Positions 38,183 through 46,728 are shown, numbered from the stretch's first letter. The stretch is DNA of 64,000 nucleotides from Streptomyces sp. NBC_00536 (GCF_036346295.1 NZ_CP107819.1:4898001-4962000); one strand, 5' to 3'. Program-made: numbers and translations. The notes: a model not told the origin generated them from the sequence alone.

Positions 38183-38279
38183 ACTCAAGTGACACGCGAC
38201 CCCTCCGGATGGTTGCGAGTGACGCCTGTCACATGGGGAACCAGGCAACTGCCGTAAGCGTTCGGCAGTCTCGATGGTC

Positions 38280-39962
38280 ATGAGAAAGCGCATCTCCCTG
38301 CTGGCCGCGGCCGGCCTGGTGGCTCTGGGGCTGACCACCCCGGCCGCCGCCGCGGACCCCGTCTTTCCGCTCACCGGTCCGTCCGCGATCGCCCTCCGGC
38401 TGCACCCGGGGACCCCGACGGGCGTCGCGAAGGAATCCCGCCTCGTCTTCGCCCTGCCCGCCCCCGAGGCCGGAGCGGGCAACCAGCTCCCGCAGGGCGG
38501 GTTCACCTTCACCGTCGACCTCGGCAAGCTCGCCGGGATCGCCGACGTCCGGGAGAACCCGGCCGTCGCCCAGCCCAAGTGCGTACGGACCGGCGCCACC
38601 CTCGTCTGCAAGGACCCCGGCACCGTCGCGGGCGCCCGCCCCGGCATCGACCTGCTGGTCGGCGCCGCCAAGGGCAGCGCGGACGGCGCGAGCGCCGACC
38701 TCACCGTGACCGGGACCGCCCAGGGCGCCACCGTCCGGCCCGCCACCACCAAGGTCACCGTCGGCGGCCCCGACCTGGTGATGGAGAAGCTCCCGCTCAA
38801 GGCCGAGCTGGTGCCCGGCCAGAAGCAGCCCGTCGCGCTCGCCTTCGCCAACACCGGCAACCGGCCCGCCCACGGCGTGGTCCTCGAACTGACCGCCACC
38901 CGCGGCATGGAGTTCGTCGAGCAGTACGACAACTGCGTCACCCGCGACGGCGGCAGGACCGGCATCACCGTCTGCTCCTTCGAGGGCGACTTCGGCCCCG
39001 GCGAGGCGTACGAACTGGCCGACCCGCTGACCCTCAGGGCCACCGCGCGGGCGTACGAGGACCAGCTCGGCTACGGCATCTACGAGACGGGCAGCCACCC
39101 GGAGGCGGGCACCGGCCTCTCCGTCCCGGCCGGAAAGGGCACCGGCAAGACCCTGGCGGTCAAGAAGCGCCCCGCCGCCCTGACCGCCAAGGCGGCCACC
39201 GACCTCGAACCGGGCGACAACCGGCGCGACTTCGCCTTCCGCACCGCCAACACCGCGGACTTCGCCGCGACCGGCGCCTCCCTCCAGGGCAAGGCCGGCC
39301 AGAGCGTCACCGCGGAACTCGGCTTCCGCAACCAGGGCCCGGCCTGGATCGACCGCGTCCGCATCGGCCAGGCGCCCGTCGCCGTGGCCCGTACGGACAT
39401 CCGCATCCCGGCCGGTGCCTCCGTCACCAAGAAGCCGGAAGCCTGCCGGGCCGTGAACGCAGACGGCGGCGAGCGCACGGCGCAGCAGCAGCTCGGCGCG
39501 CCCCGCTACTTCTGCGAGAGCGGTGCGACGGTGCTGGAGAACGGCCAGGAGCGCTACGCCTTCGAGCTGCGCGTGGACCAGGCCGTCGAAGGCGCTGCCG
39601 GCAAGGGGTCGGTCGCGGTCGGCGAGCCGAACCCGCAGGGGGTCGCCGCGCACCGCTTCGACCCGAAGCCGGACAACAACACGGCCGAGTTCGTCCTGAA
39701 CGCGAAGGGCGGCGGCGCCAGCCCGGGCCCGAGCGGCAGCCCGTCGCCGTCGGGCTCGCCGAGCCCGTCCCCCTCGGTCTCCGTCTCGGTCTCGGCCTCG
39801 GGCAGCCCGGCCGCGGGGACCACCGGGGGCGGTCAGAGCGCGAACGGCAACCTGGCCTCCACCGGCAGCTCCGCCGCGCCGCTCGCACTGGGCGCGGCCA
39901 TGCTGCTGGCGGCCGGTGGCGCGCTGTACGTGGCGTTCCGGCGCCGCACGGGCCGCGCGTAA
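38280..39962 (+). CDS. Sortase-anchored surface protein (LAxTG)
   Basis: A 560-residue exported protein. Signal peptide: MRKRISLLAAAGLVALGL with cleavage near AAAADP. The mature part (about 25-480) is made of beta-rich modules, with pairs of conserved cysteines (AQPKCVRTGATLVCKDPG; YDNCVTRDGG), and looks like DUF11/CARDB-type adhesion folds. A Pro/Ser/Gly stalk follows, then the sorting signal: LASTG, a hydrophobic helix and RRRTGRA. LAxTG is the motif of class E sortases in Streptomyces. ATG at 38280 rather than 38274 gives the better signal. Function and ligand are unknown. Confidence 0.85.
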   Translation: MRKRISLLAAAGLVALGLTTPAAAADPVFPLTGPSAIALRLHPGTPTGVAKESRLVFALPAPEAGAGNQLPQGGFTFTVDLGKLAGIADVRENPAVAQPKCVRTGATLVCKDPGTVAGARPGIDLLVGAAKGSADGASADLTVTGTAQGATVRPATTKVTVGGPDLVMEKLPLKAELVPGQKQPVALAFANTGNRPAHGVVLELTATRGMEFVEQYDNCVTRDGGRTGITVCSFEGDFGPGEAYELADPLTLRATARAYEDQLGYGIYETGSHPEAGTGLSVPAGKGTGKTLAVKKRPAALTAKAATDLEPGDNRRDFAFRTANTADFAATGASLQGKAGQSVTAELGFRNQGPAWIDRVRIGQAPVAVARTDIRIPAGASVTKKPEACRAVNADGGERTAQQQLGAPRYFCESGATVLENGQERYAFELRVDQAVEGAAGKGSVAVGEPNPQGVAAHRFDPKPDNNTAEFVLNAKGGGASPGPSGSPSPSGSPSPSPSVSVSVSASGSPAAGTTGGGQSANGNLASTGSSAAPLALGAAMLLAAGGALYVAFRRRTGRA

Positions 39963-39984
39963 CGCCGTAGGCACAGGCACGCAG

Positions 39985-40023
39985 AACGGCCGGCCCGGGG
40001 CGTCCCCTGGGCCGGCCGTTTTT
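39985..40023 (+). terminator. Rho-independent terminator
   Basis: AACGGCCGGCCC and GGGCCGGCCGTT form a 12-bp stem, extended by GGGG/CCCC, and run into TTTTT. This is the most classical terminator in the window. Confidence 0.92.
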
Positions 40024-40024
40024 A

Positions 40025-40550
40025 TGGGTGACCGGGCTGCTGTCCCCTGCCGTCCGGTCACGCGGAGGAGCGAGGTCCCACGACGCCCGCTCCACGGGGC
40101 GGGCGTCTCCATCGCTCCAGCGGAGCCACGCGTGGTTCTTGCGGGCCCGCGCCTGGCTGGCACGGACAATCCCCTCAACGCGGGGAGCCGGGAGCCGGTC
40201 ACGGCCCGGACGAGTGACGAACAGGCGCGCGCGGCCCGCCCGTCAAACCCGGCCGCGGGACAGCTCCAGCAGGGTCATGGCGAGCGCGGTCCCGGACTTG
40301 CCGAGAGCACTGCTCCAATGCGAGAGCACCTCATTCTCCCGTGACAGGTGCACCCGCCGCCCGCCCGCCGCGATCCGCGCGTCCTGGATCACGGGATCAT
40401 TGGGCTGATCCAGGAGCGGATGGCCGTCTCGGCCGTCATCCAGGACGCGCGGCCGGCGACCACCCCTGATCTTGCGTGGGCTCCCCGGCTTCAGCAGGGC
40501 AGGGAAACGCATCTTTGGACCGGAGGCGCGGAGTGCTGGAGTTCGCCGTG
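40025..40550. other. Gap without a convincing gene
   Basis: A 525-bp stretch between the surface-protein terminator and the tnpB promoter. A minus-strand reading frame of 89 codons (40243-40512) is open but matches nothing I know and has no good ribosome site. CCTGGATCA (40383-40391) and TGATCCAGG (40406-40414) form an inverted repeat. This may be the degraded edge of the accessory island. Confidence 0.5.
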
Positions 40551-40573
40551 TTGTCAGTGGCCTCCGTTAGGTT
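40551..40573 (+). promoter_or_regulatory. DNA-damage (RecA-NDp/PafBC-type) promoter of tnpB
   Basis: TTGTCAGTG, 8 bases, TAGGTT: a perfect match to TTGTCRGTG-N8-TAN3T, the RecA-independent damage promoter of actinobacteria. A transcript starting near 40580 would have a leader of about 23 bases with GAGGGAGG (40586-40593) ahead of the tnpB GTG. TTGAT, a known target motif for some TnpB elements, overlaps at 40572-40576. Confidence 0.8.
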
Positions 40574-40602
40574 GATCGCAGGGCCGAGGGAGGGTGGGCC
40601 GG

Positions 40603-41817
40603 GTGATTCGTGCGTACAAGTTCCTGATGCGGCCCACCGTGGGCCAGCGGGTCGCGTTGGGTGAGATGTTGCGCGATCACTGTTCGCTCTACAACGGGGC
40701 GTTAGAGGAACGCCGCGACGCCTATCGGCATGTGTCGAAGACGTCCGTCAGGTACGGGCAGCAGTCGGTGCAGCTCAAGGAGATCAGGGCATTTGATCCG
40801 GAGCGTCAGGGCCGCTGGTCGTTCTCCTCGCAGCAGGCGACCTTGCGCCGTCTCGACAAGGCGTTCGCCGCGTTCTTCCGCCGCGTGAAGTCGGGTGAGA
40901 CGCCCGGCTACCCCCGCTTCCGGGGCGTCAGCTGGTTCGACACGGTCGACTTCCCCAAGGACGGTGACGGCTGCCGCTGGGACAGCACCCCGCATGACCC
41001 CGTCACCCGGGTCCGCTTCCAGGGTGTCGGACACGTCAAGGTCAATCAGCACCGGCCGGTGGTCGGCAAGGTCAAGACGGTGTCCGTCAAGCGCGAGGGC
41101 AACCGCTGGTACGTGGTCCTGACCGCTGAGCAGTCACGGCCCGAGCCGCTGGCGCCGACGGGCAGTGTGGTCGGCATCGACTTGGGCATAGCCAGCTTCC
41201 TCACCACCTCCAACGGCGAGCACGTCGCCAACCCGCGTCATGGCCGCAGGGCTGCCGCGAAGCTGGGAGCCGCACAGCGGGCCCTGGCCCGGTTCCCGCG
41301 CGTACGCCGCGACAAGCGCACCGGCAACCACCAGCGGGCCGTCATCAAGGTTGGCGACCTGTACCGCAAGGTCCGCCGTCAGCGGCTCGACCATGCGCAC
41401 AAGACCGCCCTGGGCCTGGTCCGTGACCACGACGTCATCGCGCACGAAGACCTCAAGATCCGCAACATGAGCAAGCGCCCCGCGCCGAAGCCGGACCCCG
41501 AGGCTCCGGGCGGCTTCCTGCCCAACGGGGCCGCCGCGAAGGCCGGGCTCAACCGTTCGATCTCGGATGCCGGATGGGGGGTGTTCCTGACGATCCTGCA
41601 GGCCAAGGCTGAGAGCGCCGGACGGGAAGTGATCGCCGTGGACCCCCGCAACACCTCCCGGACCTGCCCCGAATGCGGGCACGTCGCCAAGGAGAACCGG
41701 CCCGCCCAGGAGACGTTCCACTGTGTCTCGTGCGGCCACCAGGCGCACGCGGACACGGTGGGCGCCCTGAACGTTCTACGGGCCGGGCTGGTCCGTCGCG
41801 AGGCCCAACCGGTATAG
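40603..41817 (+). CDS. tnpB: TnpB, IS200/IS605-family RNA-guided nuclease, solitary
   Basis: A 404-residue TnpB (OrfB). The RuvC triad is intact: Asp193 (GIDLGIAS), Glu282 (IAHEDLKI) and Asp384 (HADTVGALN). The zinc ribbon has CPECGH and CVSCGH. The N-terminal helix-turn-helix begins VIRAYKFLMRPT. TnpB proteins are omega-RNA-guided DNA endonucleases that help IS200/605 elements persist. No tnpA transposase is nearby, so the element cannot move by itself. GTG at 40603 is chosen for its spacing to GAGGGAGG; 40594 would overlap that site. Codon 34 is TTA, giving bldA dependence and suggesting accessory origin. Confidence 0.9.
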   Translation: MIRAYKFLMRPTVGQRVALGEMLRDHCSLYNGALEERRDAYRHVSKTSVRYGQQSVQLKEIRAFDPERQGRWSFSSQQATLRRLDKAFAAFFRRVKSGETPGYPRFRGVSWFDTVDFPKDGDGCRWDSTPHDPVTRVRFQGVGHVKVNQHRPVVGKVKTVSVKREGNRWYVVLTAEQSRPEPLAPTGSVVGIDLGIASFLTTSNGEHVANPRHGRRAAAKLGAAQRALARFPRVRRDKRTGNHQRAVIKVGDLYRKVRRQRLDHAHKTALGLVRDHDVIAHEDLKIRNMSKRPAPKPDPEAPGGFLPNGAAAKAGLNRSISDAGWGVFLTILQAKAESAGREVIAVDPRNTSRTCPECGHVAKENRPAQETFHCVSCGHQAHADTVGALNVLRAGLVRREAQPV

Positions 41818-41824
41818 CGAGAAG

Positions 41825-41853
41825 CCCCCTCCTTCAGGAGGGGGAGGAGTCAC
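41825..41853 (+). ncRNA. Right-end hairpin, likely 3' end of the omega-RNA scaffold
   Basis: CCCCCTCC-TTCA-GGAGGGGG folds into an 8-bp hairpin 8 bp after the tnpB stop, followed by GAGGAGTCAC. This resembles the right end of many IS1341/IS605 elements. In TnpB systems the guide RNA spans the 3' part of tnpB and this end, and the guide would be the bases just after it (from about 41854). The 5' limit of the RNA cannot be set. Confidence 0.6.
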
Positions 41854-41895
41854 AGGTAAACAGGAAGTTCAGCTGCTTGAGCATGGAATGGATTG

Positions 41896-42180
41896 TTATC
41901 CTTTGTCCGGCTCCGTGCCAAGCGCATTCGGATGCTGAGACGCCGCCTCATCGGCGCGGGTGACCCGCGCGTGGTCGGTGTACACGCGGCGGAACAGGTC
42001 GTGCCCGGTCCGCCCCGCGTGCCGCAGCGCCCAGTCCTGTGCGGCCTCCTGCTCACCCTGCGCCCCGGACTCGGCGCCGCAGCCGTATGCCGCGCAGAAC
42101 ACCTCGTAGGTGACACCGCCCTCGGGCGCGTGCCGGATGGTGTGCGCGACGTACCGGAACGCGGCGCGCGGCCTCAGCAC
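41896..42180 (-). CDS. DUF7848-like small protein
   Basis: A 94-residue protein, beginning VLRPRAAFRYVAHTIRHAPE and containing a C-x5-C pair (FCAAYGCGAESG) and WALRHAGRTGHDLFRRVYTDH. It matches a family I know from Streptomyces regulatory loci (DUF7848), whose role is unknown; the cysteines and His could bind zinc. GTG start at 42180, inside the end of the upstream small gene (7-base overlap), so they are coupled. Confidence 0.7.
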   Translation of the reverse strand: MLRPRAAFRYVAHTIRHAPEGGVTYEVFCAAYGCGAESGAQGEQEAAQDWALRHAGRTGHDLFRRVYTDHARVTRADEAASQHPNALGTEPDKG

Positions 42181-42368
42181 CGGTCCCGCCCGCGGTGAGC
42201 GGTGATCTCCACGTTGCACTCCGACACTGCCGAGTGGTCCCCGCGCCGATGCGCCTCCGACCGCTGCCCGGCCAGAGCCGCGCACACGTCACAGCCCGGG
42301 GCGGGTCTGGGGGCCTCGGTGGGGAGGGAGAGGTGGACCGGCGGACTCATGGTGGTCTGCGATGCCAT
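42174..42368 (-). CDS. Small conserved protein of the XRE/DUF6879 locus
   Basis: A 64-residue protein with a Pro-rich start (MASQTTMSPPVHLSLPTEAPRP) and the motif PGCDVCAALAGQRSEAHRRGDHSAVSECNVEI. Similar small proteins with a C-x2-C pair accompany XRE regulators in Streptomyces. ATG at 42368, which is 43 bp from the first operator repeat; translationally coupled to the DUF7848-like gene. Confidence 0.7.
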   Translation of the reverse strand: MASQTTMSPPVHLSLPTEAPRPAPGCDVCAALAGQRSEAHRRGDHSAVSECNVEITAHRGRDRC

Positions 42369-42410
42369 GAACAGGACGCTAGGGAGGGCCTGTTGGGTGG
42401 CGCCAGGGCA

Positions 42411-42459
42411 TGTTCTCGGCTGTTCTCGCGCACCGGCCGCATGTTCTCGCATGTTCCCG
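42411..42459. promoter_or_regulatory. Helically phased operator array
   Basis: TGTTCTCG at 42411, 42421 and 42442, and TGTTCCCG at 42452: spacings 10, 21 and 10 bp, which place all four on one face of the helix. The array lies between the divergent small-protein and DUF6879 genes and is the likely site for the XRE regulator encoded in this locus. Confidence 0.75.
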
Positions 42460-42541
42460 AGTGGTCTCGGGTATGTGCTTTCGCGGCACGGCAGCGCGGT
42501 GAATGCTGGAGCCATCAGTTTCCGCTGGAAAGGGCGTGACC

Positions 42542-43288
42542 ATGGCGCGTCGACTGCGTTGCAACGGAACGGGTTCGGGCGGAGGCGGTTGTCCCGCCGT
42601 CCACGAGGACCTGGACAGCGGAGAGGTGATCGTGCACGGATTACCGCTCACCGATCCCGCGGACATCGCACAGCTCCAGCACCTCGGCGAGGGTGAGGTT
42701 CCGATCGTGGTCCCCCGAGAGCTGCTGGTCGACTTCGGCCCCAAGGAGGTCACCCGCGTGCCGCGCATCATCGATCTGGACGCGTTCGGTCGGCTCTTCG
42801 ACAACTTCGAGCACACCGCGTGGCGGCTGGAGACCCGGCGCCGCTTCGCCTCCGACGAGGCCACCGACACCTACGCGCAATTCGCCGCGGGGCAGCCCGT
42901 GGAGTGGGACTACGACGACGAGTGGTCCCGCACCATGCGGTCGCAGACCTCCCAGGGGAAGCGCGTCGAGCGCGTACGGCTCGTCGACGACCCGGCGACG
43001 CCCGGGCAGCTGTACCTGCTCGACAACGCCAAGCGGAACTGCGCGGTGGGGGAGGACATCCGCAACCTGTCACGCGCCGAGGCGGAGCGCCTGAGGCTGC
43101 CGGCCGAGGACTTCTGGGTCTTCGATTCCCGGTTCGTAGCCCTGCTCAACTTCGACGACGACGACAACCTGCTCGACGTCGAGCTGATCACCGAGCCGGT
43201 GGAGGTCAACCGCTACGCCCAAGTCCGCGATGCCGCCTGGCACTTCGCCGTACGGTACGACGAGTTCGCCGCGGGCCTGCCGGAGTAG
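42542..43288 (+). CDS. DUF6879-family protein
   Basis: A 248-residue protein. The N-terminal part (about 1-60) has RCNGTGSGGGGCPAVHEDLDSG, a short Cys-containing motif; the C-terminal part (about 75-245) is the DUF6879 domain (FEHTAWRLETRRRFASD ... VRLVDDPATPGQLYL ... EDFWVFDSRFVALLNFDDDDN). This family is found next to XRE/DUF5753 regulators in Streptomyces; it may be a toxin-like or regulatory partner, but no activity is established. Codon 34 is TTA. ATG at 42542 after GGAAAGGG; its stop is 9 bp before the XRE gene, an evident operon. Confidence 0.8.
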   Translation: MARRLRCNGTGSGGGGCPAVHEDLDSGEVIVHGLPLTDPADIAQLQHLGEGEVPIVVPRELLVDFGPKEVTRVPRIIDLDAFGRLFDNFEHTAWRLETRRRFASDEATDTYAQFAAGQPVEWDYDDEWSRTMRSQTSQGKRVERVRLVDDPATPGQLYLLDNAKRNCAVGEDIRNLSRAEAERLRLPAEDFWVFDSRFVALLNFDDDDNLLDVELITEPVEVNRYAQVRDAAWHFAVRYDEFAAGLPE

Positions 43289-43297
43289 CGTGTACGG

Positions 43298-44146
43298 GTG
43301 AGCACAGACTTCCAAGCGGCGCGTGCCGCCCTCGGCGCCAGGCTCCGGGACCTGCGGGTCTCGGCGCCCGGCGGTCGGCTCACCGGAACACAGCTCGCGG
43401 ACCGGCTCGGCTGGGTGCACTCCAAGGTGTACAAGCTGGAGAACGGCCGTCAGACAGCGACCACGGAAGACCTGCGGGCGTGGGCCGAGGCGGCCGGTCA
43501 GCCCGAAGCCGTCGACGAACTGCACGCGCGTCTCGGCGGGCTCGAATCGCACGTGCGCTCATGGCGCCGCCAACTGGCGTCGGGGCACCGCGCGGTGCAG
43601 GACGCGATCACCGCCGAGCACGCCCGCACCACCACCTTGCGCATCTGGGAGAACTGCGTCGTCGCGGGCATGCTCCAAACGGCCGACTACGCCCGCGCGG
43701 TCTTCACCCGGCACGCCGAGCTGATGCAGTCGCCACGCGACACCGAGGACGCGGTGCGCGCCCGGGTCCGCCGCCAGGAAGCGCTGTACGACTCCGGCAA
43801 GCGGCACCGGATCATGATGTGGGAAGGGGCGTTGCACGCCCAGGTCTGTCCGCCGCCGGTCCTCGCGGCGCAGCTCGACCGGCTGCTGAGCGTCATCGGC
43901 CTCGACACCGTCGAGCTGGGCATCGTCCCCTTCGCGGCCGCGTTGAAGATCCATCCGGCGAATGGTTTCTGGATCTACGACGAGCGGCTCGTCATCGCGG
44001 AGGACTGGCACGCCGAGCTGTGGATCGATGACGCCGGCAGCATTGCCACCTACCTCCGCGTCTGGGAGACGCTGCGGGAGTCCGCCGTGTACGGGGCCGA
44101 CGCGCAGCGGGTGATCGGGGAGGCGCGCCGGGCGCTCGGGCGGTGA
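43298..44146 (+). CDS. XRE-family regulator with DUF5753 domain
   Basis: A 282-residue protein: an N-terminal helix-turn-helix (LTGTQLADRLGWVHSKVYKLENGRQTAT, shown in part; residues about 27-55) and a DUF5753 domain (about 100-280: ENCVVAGMLQTADYARAVF ... LGIVPFAAALKIHPANGFWIYDERLV). This is the WhiJ/AbaA-like architecture that controls differentiation or antibiotic production and pairs with small partner proteins. Here the partner is DUF6879 and not the usual DUF397/BldB-like protein. It probably binds the phased TGTTCTCG array and controls both arms of the locus. Confidence 0.88.
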   Translation: MSTDFQAARAALGARLRDLRVSAPGGRLTGTQLADRLGWVHSKVYKLENGRQTATTEDLRAWAEAAGQPEAVDELHARLGGLESHVRSWRRQLASGHRAVQDAITAEHARTTTLRIWENCVVAGMLQTADYARAVFTRHAELMQSPRDTEDAVRARVRRQEALYDSGKRHRIMMWEGALHAQVCPPPVLAAQLDRLLSVIGLDTVELGIVPFAAALKIHPANGFWIYDERLVIAEDWHAELWIDDAGSIATYLRVWETLRESAVYGADAQRVIGEARRALGR

Positions 44147-44191
44147 CGTGCGCCTCGGATGGTGCGACAAGGCGGGGGCCTGCGCCACCGG

Positions 44192-44197
44192 TAGAAT
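44192..44197 (+). promoter_or_regulatory. Possible -10 of guaA
   Basis: TAGAAT, 39 bp before the guaA GTG. No clear -35 at the normal distance, so this is weak. Confidence 0.4.
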
Positions 44198-44236
44198 CGA
44201 CAAAACAGCCACCCTCTCCCGCCGGAAGGCCGCCCC

Positions 44237-45829
44237 GTGCCAGAAGCACCCTCCGCCGCCCACGACTCCGCCCCGGACACGGTTCTCGTCGTCGACTTCG
44301 GCGCCCAGTACGCCCAGCTCATCGCCCGCCGCGTCCGTGAGGCACGGGTCTACAGCGAGATCGTGCCCAGCACGATGCCCGTGGGGGAGATGCTGGCCAA
44401 GAACCCCAAGGCGATCATCCTCTCCGGCGGTCCGTCCTCCGTGTACGAGGAAGGCGCGCCGCGCCTGGACGACGCCCGCGCCCTGTTCGAGGCCGGGGTT
44501 CCCGTCTTCGGCATGTGCTACGGCTTCCAGCTCATGGCGACCACCCTCGGCGGCACCGTCGACAACTCCGGCGCCCGCGAGTACGGCCGTACCGAGCTGG
44601 CCGTCTCCAAGTCCGGCTCCACGCTCTTCGAGGGCACCCCGGCGAACCAGTCGGTGTGGATGTCGCACGGCGACGCCTGCTCGGCCGCCCCCGAGGGCTT
44701 CACCGTCACCGCGTCCACCGACGTGGTCCCGGTCGCGGCCTTCGAGGACGACGCGAAGCGGCTGTACGGGGTCCAGTACCACCCCGAGGTCATGCACTCC
44801 ACGCACGGCCAGCAGGTCCTGGAGCACTTCCTCTACCGGGGCGCGGGCCTGTCCCCGACCTGGACCACCGGCAACATCGTCGAGGAGCAGATCGCGGCGA
44901 TCCGCGAGCAGGTCGGCGACAAGCGCGCCATCTGCGGTCTCTCCGGCGGTGTGGACTCGGCCGTGGCCGCGGCGCTCGTGCAGAAGGCCATCGGCTCGCA
45001 GCTCACCTGCGTGTACGTCGACCACGGTCTGATGCGCAAGGGCGAGACCGAGCAGGTCGAAAAGGACTTCGTCGCCGCCACCGGCGCGCGGCTGAAGGTC
45101 GTCGACGCGCAGGAGCGCTTCCTGACCGCGCTGGCCGGGGTCTCCGACCCGGAGACCAAGCGGAAGATCATCGGCCGCGAGTTCATCCGCGTCTTCGAGC
45201 AGGCCCAGCTGGAGATCCTCCAGGAGGACGGCCCCGCGGTCGCCTTCCTGGTCCAGGGCACCCTGTACCCGGACGTCGTCGAGTCCGGCGGCGGCACCGG
45301 CACCGCCAACATCAAGTCCCACCACAACGTGGGCGGGCTCCCCGACGACATCGAGTTCGAGCTCGTCGAGCCGCTGCGCCAGCTGTTCAAGGACGAGGTC
45401 CGGATGGTCGGCCAGGAGCTGGGCCTGCCGGACGAGATCGTCCAGCGCCAGCCCTTCCCGGGCCCCGGCCTCGGCATCCGCATCGTCGGCGAGGTCACCA
45501 AGGAGCGCCTGGACCTGCTCCGCGAGGCCGACGCCATCGCCCGCCACGAGCTGACGGCGGCCGGTCTCGACCGGGAGATCTGGCAGTGCCCGGTCGTCCT
45601 GCTCGCGGACGTCCGCAGCGTCGGCGTCCAGGGCGACGGCCGCACCTACGGTCACCCGATCGTGCTGCGCCCCGTCTCCTCCGAGGACGCGATGACCGCG
45701 GACTGGACGCGCATGCCGTACGAGGTGCTGGCCAAGATCTCCACCCGCATCACCAACGAGGTGCCGGACGTGAACCGCGTGGTCCTCGACTGCACGAGCA
45801 AGCCCCCGGGCACCATCGAGTGGGAGTAG
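44237..45829 (+). CDS. guaA: GMP synthase (glutamine-hydrolysing)
   Basis: Last step of GMP synthesis: XMP + ATP + glutamine to GMP. The 530-residue protein has the class I glutamine amidotransferase domain (about 14-205; nucleophile Cys in GMCYGFQL, His-Glu in QYHPEV), the ATP pyrophosphatase domain (SGGVDSAV P-loop) and the C-terminal dimerisation domain ending [11 protein letters not shown] start. It completes the guanine pathway with guaB at 15.7 kb, and is followed by a terminator. Confidence 0.97.
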   Translation: MPEAPSAAHDSAPDTVLVVDFGAQYAQLIARRVREARVYSEIVPSTMPVGEMLAKNPKAIILSGGPSSVYEEGAPRLDDARALFEAGVPVFGMCYGFQLMATTLGGTVDNSGAREYGRTELAVSKSGSTLFEGTPANQSVWMSHGDACSAAPEGFTVTASTDVVPVAAFEDDAKRLYGVQYHPEVMHSTHGQQVLEHFLYRGAGLSPTWTTGNIVEEQIAAIREQVGDKRAICGLSGGVDSAVAAALVQKAIGSQLTCVYVDHGLMRKGETEQVEKDFVAATGARLKVVDAQERFLTALAGVSDPETKRKIIGREFIRVFEQAQLEILQEDGPAVAFLVQGTLYPDVVESGGGTGTANIKSHHNVGGLPDDIEFELVEPLRQLFKDEVRMVGQELGLPDEIVQRQPFPGPGLGIRIVGEVTKERLDLLREADAIARHELTAAGLDREIWQCPVVLLADVRSVGVQGDGRTYGHPIVLRPVSSEDAMTADWTRMPYEVLAKISTRITNEVPDVNRVVLDCTSKPPGTIEWE

Positions 45830-45861
45830 ACACCATCCCCGCCCGAAGTCAGTGAACAACC

Positions 45862-45893
45862 GGAGCCGCCGTCCCGCTAGGGACGGCGGCTCC
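45862..45893. terminator. Terminator after guaA
   Basis: GGAGCCGCCGTCCC and GGGACGGCGGCTCC form a perfect 14-bp stem with a GCTA loop, followed by GCCGTTTCT. Confidence 0.9.
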
Positions 45894-45963
45894 GCCGTTT
45901 CTCTGGCCACTTCGCCCGCCCCCCGGTACCTTGCGCCGCGACCGCGAAGGAGAAGGAGGGCCC

Positions 45964-46728
45964 ATGGCCGAGGGATCCGTGCGGGTACCCGCACCCGTGC
46001 CCGTGGAGCGGCTGGGCTTCGAGCTGCCACCGGTCTTCGCCACCGCCGGGGAGGCCCGCGCGCACCGCAAGGAACGCCTCGCGGGAGCGCTGCGGCTGCT
46101 GGGCCGCTTCGGGTACGAGGACGGGGTCGGCGGGCACGTCACCGCCCGCGACCCGGAGTTCGACGACTGCTACTGGGTGAACCCCTTCGGGCGGGCTTTC
46201 TCCGGGATCGGCCCCGACGACCTGCTGCTGGTCGACGGGGAGGGCCGGGTGGTCCAGGGTGCGCGGCGGGTCAACCAGCTGGCCTTCGCCGTGCACGCGG
46301 CCGTGCACCGGGCCCGGCCCGAGGTGGTGGCCGTGGTCCGCGCGCAGGCCCCGTACGGCAGGGCGCTCGCGGCCCTCGGCGAGCTGCTGGCCCCGATCAC
46401 CCACGAGGCCTGCTGTTTCTACGAGGACCACGCGCTCCTCGACGAGTACGCGGGCGGCGGGGCGGATCCGGGGCGGATCGGGCGGGCGCTGGGCCCGTAC
46501 AAGGCGCTGGTGCTGCGCAACCAGGGGCTGCTGACCGTCGGGGACTCGGTGGACGCGGCGCTGTGGTGGTTCGTCGCGGCCGAGCGGGCGGCGCAGGTGC
46601 AGCTGATCGCGCGGGCGGCCGGGAAGCCGGTGCTCATCGACCACCACGGTGCGGTCCTGACCAGGGAGCGGTTCGGCACCGATCTGGCGGCGTGGGTGAA
46701 CTGCCAGCCGCTGTGGGAGCAGGTGTGA
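45964..46728 (+). CDS. Class II aldolase/adducin-family protein
   Basis: A 254-residue protein of the fuculose-1-phosphate aldolase/adducin fold. Key segments: GGHVTARDPEFDDCYWVNPFG, a substrate/metal region where the usual His-x-His is partly changed (VVAVVRAQAPYGRALAAL instead of HTHP), and NQGLLTVG. The normal zinc ligands HxH are therefore incomplete, so enzyme activity is uncertain. ATG at 45964 after AAGGAGGG. Confidence 0.82.
   Translation: MAEGSVRVPAPVPVERLGFELPPVFATAGEARAHRKERLAGALRLLGRFGYEDGVGGHVTARDPEFDDCYWVNPFGRAFSGIGPDDLLLVDGEGRVVQGARRVNQLAFAVHAAVHRARPEVVAVVRAQAPYGRALAALGELLAPITHEACCFYEDHALLDEYAGGGADPGRIGRALGPYKALVLRNQGLLTVGDSVDAALWWFVAAERAAQVQLIARAAGKPVLIDHHGAVLTRERFGTDLAAWVNCQPLWEQV

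Noticed and set aside
40243..40512. Minus-strand reading frame of 89 codons
   Set aside because: No recognisable family, no ribosome site, and it overlaps an inverted repeat. Kept only as part of the gap description.
40572..40576. TTGAT as proof of the left end of the TnpB element
   Set aside because: The motif is short and no left-end hairpin is seen, so it cannot define the boundary.
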